A stretch of DNA of 64,000 nt, taken from NCBI RefSeq assembly GCF_024256385.1, contig NZ_JAMLFW010000001.1:1860001-1924000 (forward strand), read 5' to 3'. The stretch is from Anatilimnocola floriformis. Lineage in GTDB: Bacteria; Planctomycetota; Planctomycetia; Pirellulales; Pirellulaceae. This document shows, piece after piece, positions 11,179 to 19,686 of this stretch. The notes beneath the pieces were generated by a model. It had not been told where the DNA came from, ran no database searches, and was given only the letters and a program-made list of their open reading frames with translations. The first letter of the stretch is position 1, and each line of letters opens with the position of its first letter. The position numbers were made by a program, and so were the translations under genes.

Positions 11179-12318
11179 ATGGTGGTGGAAATTAAGCGCA
11201 ACCCGACACGCCGGGTGAAGATCGGTTCGATTACGCTCGGCAGCGATCAGCCGATTGCCGTGCAGAGCATGACCGCGACGCACACGCAGGACATTGATGC
11301 GACTGTCGAACTCGTGAACGACCTGCAGCAGGCCGGGGCCGACGTAGTACGGATCGCCGTCGATAGCAAGAAGGACGCCGAAGCTCTCGCCGAGATCCGC
11401 CGCCAGACGACGGCAAACCTCAGCGTCGATCTGCAGGAGAACTATCGCCTGGCCGAACTCGTGGCGCCGCACGTCGACAAGGTTCGCTACAACCCGGGTC
11501 ATCTTTATCACCACGAACCAACCAGGCCGTGGCAGGACAAGGTGCGTTATCTCGCGCAGGTCGCCGTTGATAACGACTGCGCGATGCGCGTGGGCGTGAA
11601 TTGCGGCAGCGTCGATCCAGCGAAGAAAGAAAAGTACGACCCGGCCGATTCGATCACGCCGATGCTCGAAAGTGCTTGGGAACACTGCGACCTGCTCGAT
11701 GGCGTGGGCTTCACGCGGTATTGCGTTTCGCTCAAGGACAGCGACCCGCGCAAGGTGGTCGAGGTCAACAAACGCTTTGCCGAAAAACGGCCTGACGTGC
11801 CGCTGCATCTCGGTGTGACCGAAGCTGGCCTGCCACCGGATGGCGTGATCAAAACACGGATCGCCTTCGAGCAGCTGATCGGCCGCGGTATTGGCGACAC
11901 GATTCGGGTGTCGCTCACTGTGCCGAACAATCGCAAAAAGGAAGAGATCGAAGCCGGGCGAAAGATTCTGGCCGATGTCGCCGCGGGGCGTGTTCGCAGC
12001 GTCGTCGACTACGGCTTGAAGACGCTGAATATCATTGCCTGCCCCAGTTGCTCGCGCGTTGAGAACGAAGCGTTCATCGATCTCGCGCAGCAAGTGAAAG
12101 AAATGTCGCGCTACGCCGAATCGCACGCGATCACGATCGCCGTGATGGGTTGTCGCGTGAATGGTCCTGGCGAAACCGACGACGCCGATCTGGGGCTGTG
12201 GTGCGGGCCGAACTTCGTAAATCTGAAGCGCGGCGGCATCGAACTGGGCGCTTTTCCCTACGATCAAATCCTGGGGAAGCTTAAGTTTGAGCTCGATGCG
12301 CTGATTGCCCAGCGCTGA
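11179..12318 (+). CDS. ispG: 4-hydroxy-3-methylbut-2-en-1-yl diphosphate synthase
   Basis: 379 residues, the usual bacterial IspG size. The enzyme catalyses the penultimate step of the MEP isoprenoid pathway, reducing MEcPP to HMBPP with a [4Fe-4S] cluster. The N-terminal TIM barrel opens with the family motif [13 protein letters not shown] (here [20 protein letters not shown]). The C-terminal part holds the cluster ligands CPSCSR and the third Cys in [11 protein letters not shown]. The start at ATG 11179 gives the normal N-terminus ([11 protein letters not shown]); GAC GGG AGA before it is only a weak ribosome binding site. It stands alone as a single-gene unit, ending 17 bases from the convergent HtrA gene. 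An electron donor such as the ferredoxin at 33.5 kb is possible but unproven. Confidence 0.97.
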   Translation: MVVEIKRNPTRRVKIGSITLGSDQPIAVQSMTATHTQDIDATVELVNDLQQAGADVVRIAVDSKKDAEALAEIRRQTTANLSVDLQENYRLAELVAPHVDKVRYNPGHLYHHEPTRPWQDKVRYLAQVAVDNDCAMRVGVNCGSVDPAKKEKYDPADSITPMLESAWEHCDLLDGVGFTRYCVSLKDSDPRKVVEVNKRFAEKRPDVPLHLGVTEAGLPPDGVIKTRIAFEQLIGRGIGDTIRVSLTVPNNRKKEEIEAGRKILADVAAGRVRSVVDYGLKTLNIIACPSCSRVENEAFIDLAQQVKEMSRYAESHAITIAVMGCRVNGPGETDDADLGLWCGPNFVNLKRGGIELGAFPYDQILGKLKFELDALIAQR

Positions 12319-12335
12319 TCAACAGAGCCAACCGA

Positions 12336-13646
12336 CTACAACTGGCCCGGCCGTTGTCCGACGGCGATTTCCAATTCCATGCGCTGACCGGCGCGCAGCA
12401 CGGTGGTTTTCACCCGATGGCCGATCGGCGTTTCGGCGACGAATTGGCGTAGCACGGCGGGGTTTTCCACATCGCGCTCGTCCCACTTCAAAACGATGTC
12501 ACCCTCTTGAATGCCGGCGATCGAAGCCGGTGAACGTTGATCCGGGAGATTGATCACTCGCAGCACTACAGCGCCTTTTGGGGGCACAGCAGCAGTGCTG
12601 CTCGCCACGCCGGAGTCGACTTCGGCGAGTTCGACGCCGAGCCAACCGCGGGTAACCAGTCCCTTTTCCTTCAGGCCAGTTATGATCTGCCGCGCGATGT
12701 GGCTGGGAATGGCAAAGCTGATTCCCTGATACGAATCGCCGACGATGGCAGTGTTCACGCCGATGACGCGGCCTTGAGTATCGACCAGCGGACCGCCGCT
12801 GTTACCGGGATTCACGGCGGCATCGGTCTGCAAAAAATCCTGGTATGGCGAGCGGGACATTCCCGTGCGATGCTTGCCGCTGATGATGCCGCTGGTCACG
12901 CTTCGCTGCAAGCCAAACGGGCTGCCGACCGCCCACACAAAGGAACCGACATCGGCCTGCTCACTGTCGCCCCACTCGGCAGGAATCAAACCATCGGCGT
13001 CAACTTTGAGCAGGGCTAGATCGGTTTCGCGATCCTGACCGACGAGGCGGGCGAGAACGCGCCGGCCATCGCTCAGCAAAATTTCGATTTCTTCGGCGCC
13101 ATCAATCACGTGAAAATTCGTCACGATGTGGCCTTGATGATCGACGACAAATCCCGAGCCCTGGCCATCGTGCGGAATCTTCCACTGGCCGAGTGCCCCG
13201 CCAGCGGCAGCAACGTTGCTGATCTTGGCTTGGGCCATGATATGGACCACGCTCGGCCCGACTCGCTGCGAAACCAACTGAGATGCCCGCGACAATTGGG
13301 CCAGTGGTTCGCCCTGCAGTTCCGCCTTGGCTAGTTCGTGCTCGGCCCGCTGCCGTCCGCGCGACGAGGCGTATTGAATCTGCTCGACCATGTGGGGCAC
13401 AAGATAAGTCAATGCCAGCAACACGCCGAGAAAAGTAAGCAACCACAGCAATTTCGCCCAAGCCAGGCGAATGCGAACTTCATCGCGGAGTGGTATGCGC
13501 TGTTCTGCCGGCGCTGCGGGGCGCGGTGCAACTGGTGGCAGTGGCGTGACTTGCCGCAACCGATCGGCGAGCTGAACGGGCTGCGGCAGCAGAACTGGCG
13601 CAGAGGTATCGCCTGAATCGTCGGAGATGTGCAGGACTGGATCCAT
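12336..13646 (-). CDS. HtrA/DegP-type serine protease with one PDZ domain, membrane-anchored
   Basis: About 436 residues from the ATG at 13646; a GTG four codons upstream is an alternative start. A proline-rich cytosolic N-terminus leads to one membrane helix (about 66-86, LLWLLTFLGVLLALTYL). The trypsin-like domain follows, with the catalytic triad His near 177 (VTNFHVI), Asp near 207 (DRETDLALLKV) and Ser near 283 (NPGNSGGPL). A single PDZ domain is at the C-terminus (about 335-430, GIQEGDIVLKWDERDV). Such proteins degrade or cleave misfolded or signalling proteins in the periplasm. The family's usual length with one PDZ is 350-450 residues, so it is complete. It is the single gene between ispG and the large paralogue cluster. 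Confidence 0.93.
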   Translation of the reverse strand: MDPVLHISDDSGDTSAPVLLPQPVQLADRLRQVTPLPPVAPRPAAPAEQRIPLRDEVRIRLAWAKLLWLLTFLGVLLALTYLVPHMVEQIQYASSRGRQRAEHELAKAELQGEPLAQLSRASQLVSQRVGPSVVHIMAQAKISNVAAAGGALGQWKIPHDGQGSGFVVDHQGHIVTNFHVIDGAEEIEILLSDGRRVLARLVGQDRETDLALLKVDADGLIPAEWGDSEQADVGSFVWAVGSPFGLQRSVTSGIISGKHRTGMSRSPYQDFLQTDAAVNPGNSGGPLVDTQGRVIGVNTAIVGDSYQGISFAIPSHIARQIITGLKEKGLVTRGWLGVELAEVDSGVASSTAAVPPKGAVVLRVINLPDQRSPASIAGIQEGDIVLKWDERDVENPAVLRQFVAETPIGHRVKTTVLRAGQRMELEIAVGQRPGQL

Positions 13647-13790
13647 GCCCCGTCTCACCCGCTGGTGCTGTTAGAAGAAGTAGGCTCATTATAGGCATAC
13701 TTTCTGGAACAGCCCAGCGATTTTTGTGGACGGATTACGGAACCGCCAGGAAAAGCCCGCCGCTAGCCCGCAAAATGGGAAGTCCTTTCG

Positions 13791-16682
13791 CTATTTCTTC
13801 TCCACACCCGCAGCGGCGGGATCAGTCGGAGCTGATTCGAACAAGACCTGGGCCATCGTAAACTTCGAGTTCTTTCCGTACTGGGCAACAAACCCGTAAT
13901 GGTTGCTGCGAGCGAGCAGGTTGAGGTTCGGGGCCTCGAGATTCATTGCACTGCTAGAGCCCGAAAGGGGAACATAGTTAGAAAAGCTCCAGGGTATCGT
14001 TCCCGTCGAGCGCAAGCGTTTGGTCGTCCAATCTCCCCGCAGCCACTGCTGCCCGATCAAGTGAAACTCCTTCCCCTCGACGAATGGATAACCACAAGCC
14101 GGCAAGTCGCAAACATGTTCAACCGTGGGGCCGGGCAGTGTCAGCCGAAACAATCCGTAGTGCAATCGCATGGGAGGGACAGCATCGACGAAATAGACTG
14201 CCCCATCCTGCTGCCAGTAGGTGATGGCTTGGTTGGCAATCCGGAACTCAGCTTGCAGTACTTCCACCTTCAAGGTGTCGAGATTCAGTAGCAGAGGATG
14301 CTTGTCATGTGCGCCTGGCCCATCGCTGCGGCTGATGATCAGCGTTCGTTCCTGCTTGCCGCTTGGTCCGGCAGGACCCTCCAAAGCAAACACGTGCGAG
14401 GGAAAGAATGCCAACTCCGGATCGCGCCATTGCTCCCGATCGGTGGCGACTACAGAAGTTTTGGCTTCGTGTAGCAATTTGACATTTGCCCCTGACTCTG
14501 GAGAGAAATCGATCTGCGCAATCCAGGTGCGGCCGAAACCTCCCACGGCGATGATCCGTCCCGGAGCCACCGAGGTGATGGCCATTTGCTGCGGAGAGTT
14601 TTGGTTCGAACCCTCTTCCAACTTGATGCCGGGTAAACCATCGACGTGCGTAATCTCGTAGATCTTGTCGTTGGTCGTATCGATTACCAAGATGCGCGGA
14701 TAATCGTAGCGAAAAATGGCCGTTATCCAAACAAAACGACCATCGCAGCAGATGCCAGACCTGGATCGTGGGCTTTGAGCAGCGGGAAATACGAACTGGT
14801 TGTATCCCGGGATGGTCCAGACTCGCTTGAGTTCCCCTTTCTTGCGCATGAGATAGAGATCGTTGTGCCGCCAGACAACGTCCAAGCCTGGCGTGGCAGC
14901 GAACAAGCCCTCCATCACAGGGAGCGTGTCTAAGAGTTCGGGCCCGAGGATCGCTTTGGCGGGGTGATCGACCGCGAGAGTAATTGGTTCCAGGCGGATG
15001 CGTTGATCGCTCAGAGGGATCGATGACTGGTGCGTAGTTGGGAGCGGCCGGTCAAAGCGATGGCGAGCCGCCAACATTCGCAGGTGGGCGACGGCATCCA
15101 GTACTTTCTGATTTCCCTCTTTTTCCAAAGCATCCAGATGCTCAGCGAACGGCGCTGAGTTGAAGTTACGTCCACCAGAGCGTGTCGAAAGTAGAATCGT
15201 CAGATTTTTGGCGTTGGGCAGGTGTTGTAGTTCAAAGATGTATTTGCGGCGCTGCGCCAGTTTCTGCCGCAGGTAATTGAGTTCGTCTACCCAGGGTGGT
15301 GGATTGCCGATTTCGAAATCAGCAACGAGTATGCCTACAGTCTTGCTCGCTTGTTCATCCAGTCCGTGTTCGGCTTGCCAATGCAGCAGCGCGAGGCACT
15401 TCTCCATCCGCTGGGCATGCACGCCCCGCAAAAATTCTTTCATTTCCTGTGAATAGTAAATCTGAATCCCGATCGGGATCGAAGCGAATGAATCGATGGT
15501 ATTTAAACCATTTTCGTGATAGTTGACCGTTCTTCCGCCGGTGTAGTAAAAGGCCGCGTGATGATCGAGGGCCCGAATAAAAAGAGCCGCGACCGCTTTC
15601 ACCGAGACAATATCTGAGGGGCGAATTGCAGTGGGATAGCGCAGCCCCAATCGTGTATTGGCGATCATCGCGTCATGATGCATTTCCGGCTGCTTGGGAT
15701 CGAGCAACAGACTCGCCTGGCACATTGCCAGCGCGTCTTCCCACAAGCCGAGCTTGGAAAATTCCTTCGACCGCCGCGCCAGTTGCGCGGCTTCAACTTT
15801 CGCATCGCCTGGCGGCACTTCCTTGCCGGTGAGACGCATCACGACGTTGCCGGTTTTTTCGCGGAGATACGTCGACGCTTCCTCAGGCTTCATCGTTTGT
15901 TGATTCGCGCCGAGTTGTTTCTCGCCTTGTTGCAGCGTGAGCTTGATCTTGATGGTTCGCTCGGCGTCTTTGCCCTCGTTTCGATATTGCCCGAGCAGAT
16001 ACGTCGGCATTTGTCGTTTGATTCCAGCGTCATCGCCAGCGATCAGCAACTCGCGCTGCAGGGCTTCGGCTTCGGCCAGTTCCACTACCACGACGCCCGG
16101 GTGCTCCTGCATCCGTTGCTCCACCAGCAGGCTGAACGCGGCTTTCAGCTCGTCGTACTCGGGCTGCAGGTCCTCGCTAACGAACGGCGGCACGGCATAG
16201 ATGGCTTGGATGGGCTGACTCTGCAGGGTGAAGCCTTGCTCGACAATCTTCAGCAGCTCAGCGACATCTTGGCCGATCTCTGCGCCGAGGGGCACGCGGC
16301 GACGAACCAATCGCAGACCGCGGGAGACTTCCGAAATCACAATCTCGATGTATGGCACTTTCTCAGCGACGCCGCTGCGTACGAGCACCAGCACATCGGC
16401 TTTCAACATTTTTCCGAGTTTCGCTCGCTCACCGCCTGAGGCGGGGGCGAACAGCGTTTGCAGTTTCTTCTCATCGAGAATTCTGTTGATTTCGGTCCGC
16501 TCAACCCAAGTCGCCAACTCGCCAGTAAGCAGTTGTGCTTCGAGCAGCGCCACGGCTGGCGAGCGGTTGAGATCGATGAGTGCCGCCGTTGGTTTTGCTT
16601 CGGCAGCGGTCGGCACAAGTGCCAAGCTTACCAAAGCGAGCCCAATAAATTTCCAGATTGGCAGGTTTACTGGAGTTGTCAT
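13791..16682 (-). CDS. Large exported CsgG-like/propeller paralogue 1
   Basis: 963 residues. Signal peptide about 1-29 (LALVSLALVPTAAEA). Residues about 35-130 resemble a CsgG-like domain (ALIDLNRSPAVALLEAQLL, WVERTEINRILDEKKL, GKMLKADVLVLV). A second related half starts at AVPPFVSEDLQPEYDELK and ends with GVVVVELAEAEALQREL. The middle is helical and TPR-like (LGLWEDALAMCQASLLLDPKQ). The C-terminal third has blade-like repeats resembling a beta-propeller (CCDGRFVWITAIF, VLVIDTTNDKIYEITHVDGL, APGRIIAVGGFGRTWIAQI). It is closest to the next gene upstream. It is the last gene of the minus-strand cluster, 61 bases after its neighbour. No enzyme motif is visible, so an envelope sensing or scaffolding role is only inferred. 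Confidence 0.85.
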   Translation of the reverse strand: MTTPVNLPIWKFIGLALVSLALVPTAAEAKPTAALIDLNRSPAVALLEAQLLTGELATWVERTEINRILDEKKLQTLFAPASGGERAKLGKMLKADVLVLVRSGVAEKVPYIEIVISEVSRGLRLVRRRVPLGAEIGQDVAELLKIVEQGFTLQSQPIQAIYAVPPFVSEDLQPEYDELKAAFSLLVEQRMQEHPGVVVVELAEAEALQRELLIAGDDAGIKRQMPTYLLGQYRNEGKDAERTIKIKLTLQQGEKQLGANQQTMKPEEASTYLREKTGNVVMRLTGKEVPPGDAKVEAAQLARRSKEFSKLGLWEDALAMCQASLLLDPKQPEMHHDAMIANTRLGLRYPTAIRPSDIVSVKAVAALFIRALDHHAAFYYTGGRTVNYHENGLNTIDSFASIPIGIQIYYSQEMKEFLRGVHAQRMEKCLALLHWQAEHGLDEQASKTVGILVADFEIGNPPPWVDELNYLRQKLAQRRKYIFELQHLPNAKNLTILLSTRSGGRNFNSAPFAEHLDALEKEGNQKVLDAVAHLRMLAARHRFDRPLPTTHQSSIPLSDQRIRLEPITLAVDHPAKAILGPELLDTLPVMEGLFAATPGLDVVWRHNDLYLMRKKGELKRVWTIPGYNQFVFPAAQSPRSRSGICCDGRFVWITAIFRYDYPRILVIDTTNDKIYEITHVDGLPGIKLEEGSNQNSPQQMAITSVAPGRIIAVGGFGRTWIAQIDFSPESGANVKLLHEAKTSVVATDREQWRDPELAFFPSHVFALEGPAGPSGKQERTLIISRSDGPGAHDKHPLLLNLDTLKVEVLQAEFRIANQAITYWQQDGAVYFVDAVPPMRLHYGLFRLTLPGPTVEHVCDLPACGYPFVEGKEFHLIGQQWLRGDWTTKRLRSTGTIPWSFSNYVPLSGSSSAMNLEAPNLNLLARSNHYGFVAQYGKNSKFTMAQVLFESAPTDPAAAGVEKK

Positions 16683-16743
16683 GTTGGAATGGTTCGCAGA
16701 AGAGATAGAACCCTGGCTACAAAACCGGCAGACGTCGGCCGCT

Positions 16744-19686
16744 CTATTGAAGATCTTTCGTTACCGACTCAGTGCTCGGTTCGGTATCAAAAATCACTTG
16801 CTTGTGAAAAAACTTCCCTTCAGCGCCATATTGCACGAACCAACCATAGTTGCTGCTCTTGGCAATCACGTGCAGGTCGAATGAGCCAGGTGCGCGCACT
16901 GGCAATCGTCCGCGGCGATCGAGCGCACCTCCGTACCACCACGGCAACAAGCCGGCTGGCTGCTGCAACTTGGTCTCCCAGCCTCCGATGAACCACTGGC
17001 TCCCCACGAAGTGCAGCGATTCGCCATCCTCCACGAGAAAGCCGTTGTTCTCAACTTCGCGAACCGGTTCAACGCGCGGACCCGGCAATGTCAGCCGGTA
17101 CATTTGTGTCCGACTAAGGTCATGCGGAATTGACCTGAGAAAATAGATCGCGCCAGCGTGTTGGCAGTAGTTCAGTGTTTGGAATTTGATGCCCAACTCC
17201 GATTCGAGCACCGTCACCTGCTCTCCATCAGGATCAATCATCAAACAGTGGTCTCCCACAGTCGACAGTTCCGCTCGACGCCCGAGGCAAATTCTGCGCT
17301 GGGCTGGTTCGCTCGCCGTGGCTGGCGTTTCGAGCAGAAGCATGTACGTCGGCAAGAATGCAACCTGAGTGTCTCGCCACTGGGTGCGATTGGTGGGATC
17401 GACCTGAGTTTTCGCTTCGTGAAAGATCCTAATTTTGGGGCCAGTCTTGGCCGAGAAGGCGATTGTGCCGATCCATGACCTGCCAAAGCCCCCTGCAGCG
17501 CAAACCCGCCCGGGTTCCAGCGGCACGAGAGTGATTGGCTGCTCCCGCCGTGTTCCATAGTCATCGCTTTTCAGGCCCGGCAGTCCATCGGCATGCGTGA
17601 TCTCGTGCACCTTGTCTGTCGTGGCGTCGATCACCAGCACTCTCGGATAGTTCTGGCTCTCGTTCACCGTCACCCAGATGTAGCGGCCGTCGTAGCAAAC
17701 ATTGGACCCCGTACTTCCTCGAGTCGGCAGCACTGCTTCCTTGTACGGCGGAAAGCTCCAGATCCGCTTGAGGATCCCTTTTTCACGCATTACGAATACA
17801 TCGGTCTCAGACCAGAGAAGATCGAGGCCAGGCTTGATTGCTCGAAATCCCAGCGCGTTGTTGAGCGTGTCGGTGACATGCTGCGTGGGGTAGAGAGGTT
17901 CGAGCGGGTTTGCGATGTGGAGAGTGATCGGCTCGAAGCGAACTCGTTTGCCGCCCGCCGGAACGGGTGCGAGCACCTTGTCGCTTTCGTACCGAGTCGT
18001 GTTCTTCAGCTTGTCAAAGTCCGCCCATTCCTTTCGCAGTGTCGCCACGCCGGCGCGCACGTGCTCGTTGCCCTGGGCTTCCAGCAACTTCAGATGCTCT
18101 TGTCCTTCGCGATTTTCTTGCGAGGCCAAATGAAATAAGGCGAACAAAACAGTCCGTTTTGCGGTTCGTGGCTCGTCGGCAAGGGCCAGGATCTCCTGTC
18201 GCAGTAAGGCATAACTGCCAGCCGTATTCACATCGCGGCTGGCATAGTGCAGCGCATCAGCCGCTGCTCGATCATCGCCCCGTTCCAGGTGCCAGTGATA
18301 CAGCTCCAGCATCACCTTGCGGCTGCGCGCCAGAACGCTCAGCAAGTACTCGCGCAGCTGTGGCGAGTAGAGTTCGTGCATATCGAGACGAATCTGCTTC
18401 ATATGCAGTGAGTTGATGGTGTTGTGCCTGATGCTGCGGTTGACTGCATATCGCGACGCATCGCCTCCCGTGTAATAAAAAGCCAACTGGTGATCCAAGC
18501 CGCGGAGATAATACCCCAAGGAAATCTTCGCTTCGCCGACGCCGTCCAGAGCGAAGATCTTGTACCTCGCGGCGATGTTCGCGTTTGCCACGACTGCATC
18601 GTGGTGCATATCGGGCTGCTTCGGATCGAGCAACAGGCTGGCTTGAATCAACGTGAGCGCGTCTTCCCACAAACCGAGTTTGGAGAACTCCTTCGACCTC
18701 CGCGCGAGTTGCGCGGCTTCCTGCCTCGCATTTCCCGGCGGCACTTCTTTGCCGGTCAAACTCGCTACGACGTTACCGATTCTTTCGCGGAGAAACGTCG
18801 ACGCCTCGGCGGGCTTCATCGTTTGTTGATTCGTGCCGAGCTGTTTCTCACCTTGTTGCAGCGTGAGTTTGATGTTGATGGTTCGCTCGGCGTCTTTGCC
18901 CTCGTTTCGATATTGTCCGAGCAGATACGTCGGCAGTTGCCGTTTAATTCCAACGTCATCGCCAGCGATCAGCAACTCACGCTGCAGGGCTTCGGCTTCG
19001 GCCAGTTCGACCACGACGACGCCGGGGTGTTCCAGCATTCGCTGTTCGACGAGCAAACTGAATGCCGTCTTGAGTTCGTCATAATCAGGCTCTAGATCCT
19101 CACTGACAAACGGCGGCACGGCGTAGATGGCTTGGATGGGCTGACTCTGCAGGGTGAAGCCTTGCTCGACGATCTTCAGCAACTCAGCGACATCTTGACC
19201 GACATCTGCGCCGAGCGGCAGCCGACGGCGAACCAGTCGCAGACCGCGGGAGACTTCCGAAACCACGATCTCGACGTAAGGCACTTTTTCAGCAACGCCG
19301 CTGCGCACGAGCACGAGCACATCGGCTTTCAGCATTTTGCCGAGCTTCGCGCGCTCTCCGCCGGAGTCGGCTGCAAACAGCGTTTGCAGCTTCTTCTCGT
19401 CGAGAATCCTAGTGACCTCAGTCCGCTCAACCCAAGTCGCCAGGTTGCTCGCAAGAAGCTGTGCTTCGAGCAGGGCCACGGCCGGCGAGCGATTGAAGTC
19501 GATCAGCGCAGCCGTGATTTTCTGTACCGACTTGCGGTCGGCGGGCTGCGCGAGCACTGGCAGCGCTTCGCCTGCGATGGCAGCGCATAGCGCGCCGCCG
19601 GCAGCGAGCGCGACGATTCGCCAATTGATAAACTTGCCGGTGTTTAACGGCAGCGGTTTGGCGGGCGCTCTGATGGGAATGGTCAT
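16744..19686 (-). CDS. Large exported CsgG-like/propeller paralogue 2
   Basis: 980 residues with the same plan as paralogue 1. An N-terminal hydrophobic signal or anchor (about 24-48) precedes the CsgG-like half (WVERTEVTRILDEKKLQTLF). The second half carries AVPPFVSEDLEPDYDELK and VVVVELAEAEALQREL. A TPR-like segment follows (LGLWEDALTLIQASLLLDP), then propeller-like blades (VCYDGRYIWVTV, RVLVIDATTDKVHEITHADG, EPGRVCAAGGFGRSWIGTI). The first 400 residues are nearly the same as in paralogue 1, so the duplication is recent or under conversion. Its ATG overlaps the upstream gene's TGA (ATGA at 19683-19686), indicating translational coupling. Function unknown. Confidence 0.87.
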   Translation of the reverse strand: MTIPIRAPAKPLPLNTGKFINWRIVALAAGGALCAAIAGEALPVLAQPADRKSVQKITAALIDFNRSPAVALLEAQLLASNLATWVERTEVTRILDEKKLQTLFAADSGGERAKLGKMLKADVLVLVRSGVAEKVPYVEIVVSEVSRGLRLVRRRLPLGADVGQDVAELLKIVEQGFTLQSQPIQAIYAVPPFVSEDLEPDYDELKTAFSLLVEQRMLEHPGVVVVELAEAEALQRELLIAGDDVGIKRQLPTYLLGQYRNEGKDAERTINIKLTLQQGEKQLGTNQQTMKPAEASTFLRERIGNVVASLTGKEVPPGNARQEAAQLARRSKEFSKLGLWEDALTLIQASLLLDPKQPDMHHDAVVANANIAARYKIFALDGVGEAKISLGYYLRGLDHQLAFYYTGGDASRYAVNRSIRHNTINSLHMKQIRLDMHELYSPQLREYLLSVLARSRKVMLELYHWHLERGDDRAAADALHYASRDVNTAGSYALLRQEILALADEPRTAKRTVLFALFHLASQENREGQEHLKLLEAQGNEHVRAGVATLRKEWADFDKLKNTTRYESDKVLAPVPAGGKRVRFEPITLHIANPLEPLYPTQHVTDTLNNALGFRAIKPGLDLLWSETDVFVMREKGILKRIWSFPPYKEAVLPTRGSTGSNVCYDGRYIWVTVNESQNYPRVLVIDATTDKVHEITHADGLPGLKSDDYGTRREQPITLVPLEPGRVCAAGGFGRSWIGTIAFSAKTGPKIRIFHEAKTQVDPTNRTQWRDTQVAFLPTYMLLLETPATASEPAQRRICLGRRAELSTVGDHCLMIDPDGEQVTVLESELGIKFQTLNYCQHAGAIYFLRSIPHDLSRTQMYRLTLPGPRVEPVREVENNGFLVEDGESLHFVGSQWFIGGWETKLQQPAGLLPWWYGGALDRRGRLPVRAPGSFDLHVIAKSSNYGWFVQYGAEGKFFHKQVIFDTEPSTESVTKDLQ

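Noticed and set aside
11146-12267. 373-residue open frame antisense to ispG
   Set aside because: Its text has no family character, and the opposite strand encodes a complete, conserved enzyme.
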